Positions 1 to 5,267 of a stretch of DNA of 5,687 bases are shown here, piece after piece (within the stretch, counting starts at the first letter, position 1; the number at the start of each line of letters is the position of its first letter). The stretch comes from an uncultured Clostridia bacterium (lineage in GTDB: Bacteria > Bacillota > Clostridia > Peptostreptococcales > Anaerovoracaceae): the NCBI GenBank assembly GCA_934278965.1, contig CAKQWL010000030.1:1-5687 (forward strand), in the 5' to 3' direction. The translations under genes were made by a program, and so were the position numbers. Under the pieces are notes generated by a model. The model did no database searches, was not told the origin of the DNA, and saw only the letters and a list, made by a program, of their open reading frames with translations.

Positions 1-396
1 GCCTTTGAGAACACCGTCCTTCATCGTAAAGATTCCTTCGTTGAAGACGCCGCCGCCTCTGACATCTGCCTTACACAAAGAGATCTCGCCGTCTTCCATG
101 GTAAACACACCAGGCCCATGCGTAAAGTTTATGACAATGTACACACCGCCGCCGGTGTATGTGGCGATACAACTGCGGATTACAGATTCATTATTCATTG
201 TGAATGTACACGACGAAGCGACCGCTACACCGCCGCCGTTGTCCGCAATGCAGCCGATGATCCTGCCGCTGTTCATGGTAAAGGTACTGGTACTGTATGT
301 ACCGTCGCTGTTGGTGTCACTGTCTATATACACGCCGCCGCCTCTACCACTTCTTCCGGCCCGACAGCCGACAATGCTGCCGCCATTCATGGTGAG
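1..396 (-). repeat. Coding tandem repeats, about 25-38 residues each (beta-helix rungs)
   Basis: Five successive units start at protein residues 188, 226, 252, 285 and 310 (base positions 396, 282, 204, 105 and 30, read leftward). Each begins with LTM or FTM plus an acidic, Asn or Gly residue, runs through I-x-x-C-x-A, and ends in GGGV; the fifth is cut off. At the DNA level the GGGV codons leave short exact repeats: a 14-bp one at 47-60 and 332-345, and a 12-bp one at 143-154 and 227-238. Each pair is spaced by a multiple of three. The units vary in length and sequence, so this is an old, diverged array rather than a fresh expansion. Confidence 0.8.
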
Positions 397-957
397 TGCA
401 GCATCGGGCGCGACATACACACCGCTGCCGGAGGCGCCATTATCCGCAGGAGTTCCGCCGGTGATGATACCGCCGGAAACAGTTTCCGTGCCGTTCGTTT
501 CGTCCAGTACCCACAAACCGCTGGCATCAGGGGTAAATTTGTGTTGAGTTGTTGTGTCACTGTCTTCAATCGTCAGCGTATTGCCGCTCTCCACCGCAAT
601 AACCCTTCCCGGATTTGTGCTGTTTTCGTACTTGAACACATTCCCGTTGAGGTCAAGGGTGACAGTACGGTTGACTTTCAATGTGGTGTCGATGGTAATG
701 TCCCCGACCAGTTTAATAATACCAATCGTACTGTTTTCCAGCGCAGAAGTCAAATCCGCCGACGTGGAAACTTCTGCCGTTCCACTCGCTTTTGGCATAG
801 GTGCAGACAGGCCGCCCCGTGCGGAAGCAGTCTCTGCGTGCTGCTGCGTATCTTCCGCCTGTTTCGTTTCCGCCGCCGATACAGGCGCAGAAACCAAAGA
901 AAGCATCAAACAAATGCAAAGCAGTCCCGCATAAATCCGTTTTCTTTGTTTTCTCAT
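1..957 (-). CDS. Secreted cell-surface protein with beta-helix repeats (N-terminal 319 residues, partial)
   Basis: The reading frame is open from the ATG at 957 to the left edge, so the C-terminus is missing. A clear Sec signal peptide is visible: basic RKQRKR at residues 2-7, a hydrophobic core at about 8-24, and a VSA/A cleavage site near residue 28. A low-complexity Ala/Gln/Thr linker follows (29-60). Next comes a segment of about residues 60-135 with the pattern seen before beta-helix domains in Firmicute surface proteins (LVGDITI, VTLDLNG, LTIED). From residue 188 on there are five degenerate repeats starting FTMN/FTME and containing GGGV(Y/F). The fold is inferred to be a right-handed parallel beta-helix exposed outside the cell, perhaps an adhesin. 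No wall anchor or SLH domain is visible because of the truncation. GGGAGGA at 973-967 serves the 957 start. An in-frame ATG at 975, preceded by AAAGGA, is a possible alternative adding six residues. The exact function is unknown. Confidence 0.85.
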   Translation of the reverse strand, partial: MRKQRKRIYAGLLCICLMLSLVSAPVSAAETKQAEDTQQHAETASARGGLSAPMPKASGTAEVSTSADLTSALENSTIGIIKLVGDITIDTTLKVNRTVTLDLNGNVFKYENSTNPGRVIAVESGNTLTIEDSDTTTQHKFTPDASGLWVLDETNGTETVSGGIITGGTPADNGASGSGVYVAPDAALTMNGGSIVGCRAGRSGRGGGVYIDSDTNSDGTYSTSTFTMNSGRIIGCIADNGGGVAVASSCTFTMNNESVIRSCIATYTGGGVYIVINFTHGPGVFTMEDGEISLCKADVRGGGVFNEGIFTMKDGVLKG

Positions 958-1002
958 TGACTTTTGTCCTCCCATCGTTGGTATCCTTTCCTTTTCCGTC
1001 TC

Positions 1003-1131
1003 TTACCCTTGTTGTCCTCTTTTCCTGAATTTGGTACAGAATGCGATAATCACAACTGCCACAGTAAAGGAAATGACCGCCACCGGTACATAGCCGCCCG
1101 CGCCCTCATGCAGCAGAATCGTGCCGTACAT
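1003..1131 (-). CDS. Possible 42-residue single-span membrane peptide
   Basis: This short frame runs from ATG at 1131 to TAA at 1003-1005. The product has a short N-terminal stretch (residues 1-14), one hydrophobic segment at about 15-33 (start VPVAVISF, end IIAFCT) and a basic tail KFRKRGQQG. That layout predicts a single membrane helix with the C-terminus in the cytoplasm. A GAGAGGCGG stretch lies about 10 bases before the ATG and could be the ribosome binding site. The stop lies 45 bases before the surface-protein ATG at 957 and 27 before the alternative at 975, so the two could be co-transcribed. I do not recognise a family. It could instead be the decayed C-terminal anchor of an older surface protein, or chance. 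Hydrophobic core followed by a basic cluster favours a real or once-real membrane segment. Confidence 0.4.
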   Translation of the reverse strand: MYGTILLHEGAGGYVPVAVISFTVAVVIIAFCTKFRKRGQQG

Positions 1132-1176
1132 ACACGCAAAACCGCCTCTCTGAAAACTCAGCTTAAAAACCTTTTA

Positions 1177-1208
1177 TCTATAATAGGTGCAAAATGCGAA
1201 AAAAATCT
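1177..1208 (-). promoter_or_regulatory. Weak candidate promoter for the small ORF and surface-protein gene
   Basis: On the minus strand, TATTAT at 1185-1180, or the overlapping TATAGA at 1182-1177, could be a -10 box. The matching -35 positions hold only AGATTT or a T run. An A/T tract at 1221-1233 upstream could act as an UP-like element. Transcription from here would start near 1170, about 40 bases before the small ORF, and downstream of both hairpins at 1234-1353. The placement is sensible but the -35 is poor. Confidence 0.25.
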
Positions 1209-1233
1209 CCCCTCAAAAACAAAAAATTTTTTT

Positions 1234-1291
1234 AAAGACAAAAGGCGAGCAGTCCGATCCCTATATGCCTGGGAACGGCACTGCCGACCTT
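1234..1291 (-). terminator. Rho-independent terminator-like hairpin (second of two)
   Basis: The arms are 1242-1261 and 1271-1291 around a 9-base loop. The pairs are AAGG/CCTT, a symmetric 3x3 internal loop, GCAGT/ACTGC, a one-base bulge, CCG/CGG, one mismatch, then TCCC/GGGA. Read on the minus strand, the stem is followed by TTGTCTTT and then A/T-rich sequence, so it fits termination of leftward transcription from the ECF gene. It could also be an attenuator in front of the surface-protein transcript. Confidence 0.5.
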
Positions 1292-1303
1292 CCGTCAATA
1301 ACA

Positions 1304-1353
1304 AAAGACCGGTGAGGAAAAAGTGGAAACACCCAGCCTCCTCGCCAGTCTTT
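1304..1353 (-). terminator. Terminator-like hairpin downstream of the ECF gene (first of two, possibly bidirectional)
   Basis: Two 15-base arms (1304-1318 and 1339-1353) pair at 13 positions by Watson-Crick rules, with one wobble and one mismatch, around a 20-base loop. The arm ends are AAAGAC/GTCTTT, so on the minus strand the stem runs into TCTTTTGTTATT. It lies 46 bases beyond the ECF stop codon, as expected for that gene's terminator. The U tract is interrupted, so efficiency is uncertain. Confidence 0.5.
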
Positions 1354-1399
1354 GTCGATCGATTCTGTATTGTATTATAAGCCTTCTAACTTTTAATTT

Positions 1400-2023
1400 T
1401 TACTTCTTTTCGGCGCTTCCTTCCGGAATCAGCTTTGCCTTATAAAGCGCATATCCAACGGCTCCTGTGACAATCGTTGAAGCTGCAAGCTCCGCCACTG
1501 CGTTGACACCGACAAAAGCGCAGACAAACACGAGAATGTTCCGTCCCGCGATCAATCCCTGCATATATTCCGTATTGCCAAAGAAAAAAATCAAAGCGTA
1601 CATAAAAAACAATGTATTTAAAAACGCAGCGGCAAATCCGGTCGTCATACATGCAATCTGAACTCTGCCGTTCCTGCGCATCGCTCTGAAAATATATCCG
1701 AGAAGAAACCCGTCCAGCAGTCTCGGAACAAAGCACACGATCATCGTATAAATCGGACTGATTCCAAAGAGCACCGCACCCAGCGGACTTGCCCCGCCGA
1801 TGCCCATGCACTGCAGAAAGCTCGTTAACCCGAAAATACCGCCGACGATCGTCCCTCCGGCCGGACCAAGCGTCACCGCCGCGAGTGCAACCGGGATCAT
1901 ATTAAAACTGATGGCCAGTGGTCCAACGTTCAAATACCCAAGCGGTGTACATGCCATAATGAGCATCACTCCTACAAAAAGTCCGAGAAGAGTGAGCTGC
2001 TTCGTTGTAAATTTTGCATTCAT
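1400..2023 (-). CDS. ECF transporter S component (substrate-binding membrane subunit)
   Basis: This 207-residue, very hydrophobic protein has about six predicted membrane helices (roughly residues 8-30, 34-51, 53-72, 88-113, 121-148 and 163-194). The length and the pattern TPLGYL..., IPVALAAVTLGPAGG and FGLTSFLQ match the ECF S-component family, which captures a vitamin or related micronutrient. It works with a shared energizing module (EcfT plus two ATPases) encoded elsewhere. Small residues G14 and G18 in the first helix sit where many S components have the AxxxA motif that contacts EcfT. The substrate cannot be read from the sequence: a pantothenate-type transporter is possible, while it does not look like BioY or a typical RibU. 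The start is secure: AAGGAGG at 2040-2034 lies ten bases before the ATG. The gene is monocistronic, with its own promoter upstream and hairpins downstream. Confidence 0.85.
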   Translation of the reverse strand: MNAKFTTKQLTLLGLFVGVMLIMACTPLGYLNVGPLAISFNMIPVALAAVTLGPAGGTIVGGIFGLTSFLQCMGIGGASPLGAVLFGISPIYTMIVCFVPRLLDGFLLGYIFRAMRRNGRVQIACMTTGFAAAFLNTLFFMYALIFFFGNTEYMQGLIAGRNILVFVCAFVGVNAVAELAASTIVTGAVGYALYKAKLIPEGSAEKK

Positions 2024-2042
2024 ATTGAATTTTCCTCCTTGT

Positions 2043-2069
2043 TATTATTCTCCCTTGGGAGATATAATA
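2043..2069 (-). promoter_or_regulatory. Leader hairpin / palindrome next to the ECF gene ribosome binding site
   Basis: An inverted repeat pairs 2043-2054 with 2057-2069: twelve base pairs with one bulged base at 2063 and a two-base centre. Its core is TCTCCC/GGGAGA and its outer arms are TATTAT/ATAATA. It lies downstream of the predicted transcription start and ends two bases before the AAGGAGG ribosome binding site. It could be an operator for a dimeric repressor or an mRNA hairpin controlling translation. The UCUCC arm could also pair with the GGAGG of the ribosome binding site. Confidence 0.5.
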
Positions 2070-2081
2070 CAATACTCTGCT

Positions 2082-2111
2082 ATCATACCACAGTCCATTC
2101 AAAGAAAACAA
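2082..2111 (-). promoter_or_regulatory. Vegetative-type promoter of the ECF S-component gene
   Basis: On the minus strand, TTGTTT (2111-2106), an 18-base spacer and TATGAT (2087-2082) form a SigA-type promoter. TGG directly before the -10 makes an extended -10. Transcription would start near 2075 and give a leader of about 50 bases, too short for a typical riboswitch aptamer. No convincing terminator for the upstream recombinase gene lies between 2112 and 2140, so some read-through is possible. Confidence 0.6.
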
Positions 2112-2140
2112 CCGTTTTTTGGAACAGCCCGCAAAACCCT

Positions 2141-3025
2141 TTACGCCCTCGGATGGGTCCTGTCATAGACCTCTTTGATCCTGTTTTTCGTGACACTCAG
2201 GTAGATCTGCGTCGCAGAAATATCTTCATGCCCCAAAAGCTCCTGCAAGGATTTCAAATCCGCACCGTTCTGTACCATATGTACCGCAAAGGAATTGCGA
2301 AGAGTCTGCGGTGTAATCCGGATGCCGAGCTGCGCCTTTTCGGCATATTCCCGGATAATCTTCCAAATTCCCTGCCGGGTCAACTGACCGCCGTGATAAT
2401 TTACAAACAGTGCCTCCTCGCCCTGTTTATCTCTCACAAGCTGCTTTCGAATATCGTAGAGATATTCTTCGAGTGCCGCACGCGCCGGACGCCCAAGCGG
2501 AATGATCCGTGCCTTGCTGTGCGGACCGGTGCAGGAAATAAAACCCATCCTCAGATTCACATCCTGGATCCGAACGGAAGCCAGCTCGCTGACTCGAATG
2601 CCCGTTGCATAAAGCACCTCGAGAATTGCCCGATCGCGCTTTCCCTTCACCGAATCGTCCGGAAGTCCAAGCAGGCGGTCCACTTCTTCGATCGTAAGAT
2701 ATTCGATTTCCTTCTTTTCGGCACGAAGTGAACGAACTCCCGCAGACGGATCTTCATCGATTCTGCCGATTTCCGATAAGAAACGGTAATAAACCCGAAT
2801 CGATGCCAGCTTGCGGTTGATTGTCGCCGCGGACTTGCCGTTCCCCCGCAGATGCAGCAGATAAGAAACAACATCGGTGTTTCCCGCTCTGTCAGCGGTG
2901 CTGCCTGCGCCGGTTTCCCGCAAAAATGCGTCAAACTCTTCCAGGTCTCCCAGATACGCCAAAATGGTATTCGGCGAGGCTTTCCGAACCTTTTCAAGAT
3001 ATTCTCGATATTCCTGCTTTTCCAT
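2141..3025 (-). CDS. xerD: Tyrosine recombinase, XerC/XerD type
   Basis: This is a 294-residue site-specific recombinase of the size usual for Xer proteins. The N-terminal SAM-like DNA-binding domain spans about residues 1-90 (SPNTILAYLGDLEEF, INRKLASIRVYYRFL) and the catalytic domain about 108-290. Catalytic residues seen are R144 (ATGIRVSEL), K171, R243, H266 (LLGHEDIS) and the nucleophile Y275 (TQIYL). The first His of the HxLRH motif is Gln (Q240) and the second His is Asn (N244), giving PQTLRNSF. Xer proteins resolve chromosome dimers at dif, but accessory recombinases look alike, so the xerD name rests on family and on the spoIIM/nudF neighbourhood. The 3025 start is preferred over an in-frame ATG at 3064. 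The predicted transcript starts near 3071, leaving no room for ribosome binding before 3064, while purine-rich sequence at 3046-3030 precedes 3025. Confidence 0.87.
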   Translation of the reverse strand: MEKQEYREYLEKVRKASPNTILAYLGDLEEFDAFLRETGAGSTADRAGNTDVVSYLLHLRGNGKSAATINRKLASIRVYYRFLSEIGRIDEDPSAGVRSLRAEKKEIEYLTIEEVDRLLGLPDDSVKGKRDRAILEVLYATGIRVSELASVRIQDVNLRMGFISCTGPHSKARIIPLGRPARAALEEYLYDIRKQLVRDKQGEEALFVNYHGGQLTRQGIWKIIREYAEKAQLGIRITPQTLRNSFAVHMVQNGADLKSLQELLGHEDISATQIYLSVTKNRIKEVYDRTHPRA

Positions 3026-3077
3026 AAAACTCTCGCTCTCTCTTCGCCGCTTCTTTCTTTTCATAATTCCGGTTCTC

Positions 3078-3106
3078 AGTATAGCAAAAAAGCATCAGGT
3101 TTACAA
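3078..3106 (-). promoter_or_regulatory. SigA-type promoter of the recombinase gene
   Basis: On the minus strand, TTGTAA (3106-3101), a 17-base spacer and TATACT (3083-3078) form a good vegetative promoter. TGC just before the -10 makes it an extended -10. The predicted start near 3071 decides the choice of the 3025 start codon for the recombinase, with a leader of about 46 bases. Confidence 0.6.
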
Positions 3107-3162
3107 TAACACTCTGCTGAAAAAATTTGGTTTTTAACTTGTCTTAAAACAACGCGCTGCTT

Positions 3163-3170
3163 CATATAGT
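3163..3170 (+). promoter_or_regulatory. Candidate -10 element for spoIIM (SigE-like)
   Basis: CATATAGT resembles the -10 element of mother-cell SigE promoters (consensus close to CATACANT). SigE is the factor known to drive spoIIM in Bacillus. It lies 46 bases before the spoIIM ATG, giving a leader of about 40 bases. The expected SigE -35 is not convincing; TTGTCT at 3139-3144 could alternatively serve a weak SigA promoter with an 18-base spacer. The spoIIM ribosome binding site AGGAGA follows at about 3205-3210. Confidence 0.3.
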
Positions 3171-3216
3171 GATAGTGATTCATCAAGCAATCGAGTAACT
3201 TGCATAGGAGAAAAAC

Positions 3217-3837
3217 ATGAGAAAAAACAAATGGCACGAAGCCTTTAAACTGGCGACCGGCAGCCGCGCCGCACTTCTTCTTTCCACGATTTTGTTTCTG
3301 AGCGGCAGTTCCGCCGGCGTATTTTTAGAACTTGCTATGAACAGCAGCGAGAAACAGCTGGCTGCGCAATTCCTACGCAGTTTTCTTGCCGCGGGCGGCA
3401 ATTCCGCACCGAACCCCTTTGAGATTCTCGCCTCCGGTATCGAGCTCAATCTGTTCCTTCTTGCCATGATGATGCTTGCAGGTCTTTCCGCTATCGGTTT
3501 CCCGGCCGCTCATCTGATCGTCCTTTATAAAGGGATGGCTATCGGCTTCTCGGCCAGCCTTATTCTGGAGACCTCCGCATCCCGCGGCATTCCCGCCCTT
3601 CTTTTCTCCATGCTGCCGCAGAACCTTCTTTTGATCCCTGCATTTTTACTCGCGGCGGCTGCCTCACAGAACTACGCATCCGCCCTTTTAAGCGATCGGC
3701 GCAGAGGATACCAAAAAAACGGCCGTACCGGCACTCCCGGCTTCGACCGTTATCTGATGATTTACTTTATTTTGGCAGCTGCCGCGGTTTTGTCCTGCTT
3801 TGTCAGCGCCGGCCTTTTTCCTTTGCTGCGAGCCTGA
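3217..3837 (+). CDS. spoIIM: Stage II sporulation protein M (SpoIIM)
   Basis: The 206-residue membrane protein matches the SpoIIM family in length and layout, with about five predicted helices (roughly residues 18-41, 75-96, 97-118, 124-150 and 178-204). The most telling signature is SMLPQNLLLIPAFLL at residues 131-145, with YKGMAIGFS at 104-112 before it. In Bacillus, SpoIIM is the membrane anchor of the SpoIID-SpoIIM-SpoIIP complex, which remodels septal peptidoglycan to drive engulfment of the forespore. Its presence implies a spore-former or recent descendant. A good ribosome binding site, AGGAGA, lies six to seven bases before the ATG. It is the only plus-strand gene here: divergent from the recombinase and convergent with nudF. 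Its last 35 bases overlap the 3' end of nudF on the other strand, and no terminator is visible directly after its stop. Confidence 0.88.
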   Translation: MRKNKWHEAFKLATGSRAALLLSTILFLSGSSAGVFLELAMNSSEKQLAAQFLRSFLAAGGNSAPNPFEILASGIELNLFLLAMMMLAGLSAIGFPAAHLIVLYKGMAIGFSASLILETSASRGIPALLFSMLPQNLLLIPAFLLAAAASQNYASALLSDRRRGYQKNGRTGTPGFDRYLMIYFILAAAAVLSCFVSAGLFPLLRA

Positions 3838-4357
3838 TCTTCGCGGCAAAAATTCCGGCCATGCTCTTGCCGTCCTCCAGCTCGCCGGAATCGATCATCC
3901 TCTCCAGCTCTTCAAAGCTGTACTCACAGATATCAATGGCCTCATCCTCGTCCGGTGAAGTCTCTCCTCGCCGGAGTCCGGTACAGAGATACAGATAAAG
4001 CGCTTCTTCACAGTATCCAACGGACGGATAATAGCGGGTCAGGTACTCTACCGTCTGGGCCCGATAACCGGTCTCCTCCGCCAGTTCTCTTCGCGCGGCA
4101 TCCAGCGGATCTTCATCTCCTTCCAGCTTTCCGGCCGGAATTTCAAGAACCACACGCTCCAGCGGCTTACGGAACTGTCTTTCCATAATGACATTCCCCT
4201 CCTCGGTCACCGCAATCAGACCAACACCGCCGTTGTGCTCCACAATTTCCCGAACGGAAGGCTTTCCACTGACCGTCATTACCTCATCCCGCCGAAGATT
4301 CAGCACCTTCCCTCGATAGACCATTTCACTTTTGATTGTTTTTTCCTCAAATGTCAT
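3803..4357 (-). CDS. nudF: ADP-ribose pyrophosphatase, Nudix hydrolase
   Basis: The 184-residue protein has a perfect Nudix box at residues 76-98 (GX5EX7REUXEEXGU: G76, E82, R90, E91, E94, E95, G97), which binds the catalytic divalent metal. The N-terminus EEKTI..YRGKVLNL, the NGGVGLIAV strand, the FRKPLERVVLEIPAGK segment, and PSVGYCEE downstream of the box are typical of ADP-ribose pyrophosphatases. These cleave ADP-ribose to AMP and ribose 5-phosphate. The length equals that of Bacillus NudF. The ribosome binding site AAGGG lies about nine bases before the ATG. proC ends 45 bases upstream with no terminator between, so nudF probably shares the proB-proC transcript. At its 3' end it overlaps spoIIM by 35 bases, so its mRNA must be antisense to the end of spoIIM unless it stops inside the gene. 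Confidence 0.9.
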   Translation of the reverse strand: MTFEEKTIKSEMVYRGKVLNLRRDEVMTVSGKPSVREIVEHNGGVGLIAVTEEGNVIMERQFRKPLERVVLEIPAGKLEGDEDPLDAARRELAEETGYRAQTVEYLTRYYPSVGYCEEALYLYLCTGLRRGETSPDEDEAIDICEYSFEELERMIDSGELEDGKSMAGIFAAKIRLAAKEKGRR

Positions 4358-4402
4358 TCGGTTTTTCCCTTCTATTTCTGTTTCTATATTGCTTTCCGTA
4401 CT

Positions 4403-5203
4403 TTATTTTGTCATCCGCCGGGATTTTTCCACAGCCGCACGGGCGCCTGCCGCCGCGACCTCCTCAAAATGAAGCTCTTCCAATTTTTCCACCCCTTCAA
4501 TGGTCGTGCCGCCCGGAGAGCAGACATTTTTGCGAAGCTGCTCCGGAGTTTCTCCAGTCTCCAGCACCATCTTGGCCGCCCCCAGCACTGCCTGCGCCGC
4601 GAAAAGCAGCGCTTTTTCGCGTTCCATACCACCGGACTCTGCCTCTTTTGCCAGTGCGTCGATATACATATAGGTGAAGGCCGGACTGCTGCCGGAAACG
4701 CCGATAACCGTGTGAATCATTTCCTCCGGCACTTCTGCCGCCCGACCGATCGATTCAAATAAGGCCAGCACTTCCGCCATTTCTTCGTCCGTTACATGCG
4801 CGTTCCGGCTGAGCGAAGTCATGCCCTCTCCTACAAACGCCGGCGTATTTGGCATGATTCGAACAATTTTTGCACCGCTGCCGAGATATTTCTCCAGATA
4901 CGCGATACTGATGCCCGCCGCCATCGAGACAACTACCTTATCCGGCGTATAGGCTTCCGCGATCTTCGGTACCGACTCATCGAATTTCTGCGGCTTAAAG
5001 CCGAAAATCAAAATATGGCATGCCCGTGTGATTTCGGCAAGGTCCGTATAAGGTACAATCCCGAGTTCCTTTTCCGTTAACGCAAGCTTCTCCCGATTTA
5101 CACCGAAAACGCCTGTTTCCGCTGCCCGAATCATTCCGCCGGAAAGCGCGCCGCGCAGGATTGCTCCGCCCATATTTCCAGCTCCGATAAATCCGTATTT
5201 CAT
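4403..5203 (-). CDS. proC: Pyrroline-5-carboxylate reductase
   Basis: This enzyme reduces 1-pyrroline-5-carboxylate to proline with NAD(P)H, the last step of proline synthesis, in the cytoplasm. The 266-residue product is the usual family length. It shows the N-terminal Rossmann motif GFIGAGNMGGAI (residues 4-15), FGFKPQ at 67-72, the conserved MPNTPAFVGEG at 117-127, GVSGSSPAF at 168-176, and the C-terminal P5C reductase signature at about 220-242 (NVCSPGGTTIEGV). The start at 5203 is chosen because the Rossmann fold begins right there and GGGGAA lies just upstream. An in-frame ATG at 5242 would add 13 residues unlike the family. It follows proB after 64 bases and precedes nudF by 45, consistent with one leftward operon. 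Confidence 0.95.
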   Translation of the reverse strand: MKYGFIGAGNMGGAILRGALSGGMIRAAETGVFGVNREKLALTEKELGIVPYTDLAEITRACHILIFGFKPQKFDESVPKIAEAYTPDKVVVSMAAGISIAYLEKYLGSGAKIVRIMPNTPAFVGEGMTSLSRNAHVTDEEMAEVLALFESIGRAAEVPEEMIHTVIGVSGSSPAFTYMYIDALAKEAESGGMEREKALLFAAQAVLGAAKMVLETGETPEQLRKNVCSPGGTTIEGVEKLEELHFEEVAAAGARAAVEKSRRMTK

Positions 5204-5267
5204 TTGTACTTTCCCCGTTCCTTTCCGACTCTTCACCCGCATTCGGTGACGACTCTATGATCTGACT

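Noticed and set aside
118..960. A 280-codon plus-strand open frame across the surface-protein region
   Set aside because: It is antisense to the signal-peptide and repeat-bearing minus-strand frame. Its residues are Arg/His/Ala-rich without domains, as expected from GC-rich repeat codons read backward.
964..1380. A 138-codon plus-strand open frame in the intergenic region
   Set aside because: It crosses both hairpins and the A/T tract, has low-complexity composition and lacks a convincing ribosome binding site or family signature.
2024..2140. A riboswitch upstream of the ECF S component
   Set aside because: The promoter leaves a leader of only about 50 bases, and no known vitamin aptamer consensus was recognised. 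Only the hairpin at 2043-2069 is supported.
2039..2731. A 230-codon plus-strand open frame antisense to the recombinase
   Set aside because: The minus strand encodes a recombinase with nearly all catalytic motifs. The plus frame has no recognisable motif and begins inside the ECF leader hairpin.
3026..3064. Upstream in-frame start of the recombinase at 3064
   Set aside because: The extended -10 promoter at 3083-3078 puts the mRNA start only about seven bases before this ATG, and the extra residues are an atypical Lys/Arg run. Xer alignments start at the 3025 ATG.
3065..3216. A dif-like recombination site next to the recombinase gene
   Set aside because: No 28-bp sequence with two inverted 11-bp Xer half-sites could be seen. 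The region is explained by two divergent promoters.
5204..5242. Upstream in-frame start of proC at 5242
   Set aside because: It would put 13 non-family residues before the Rossmann strand, whereas GGGGAA correctly precedes the 5203 ATG.
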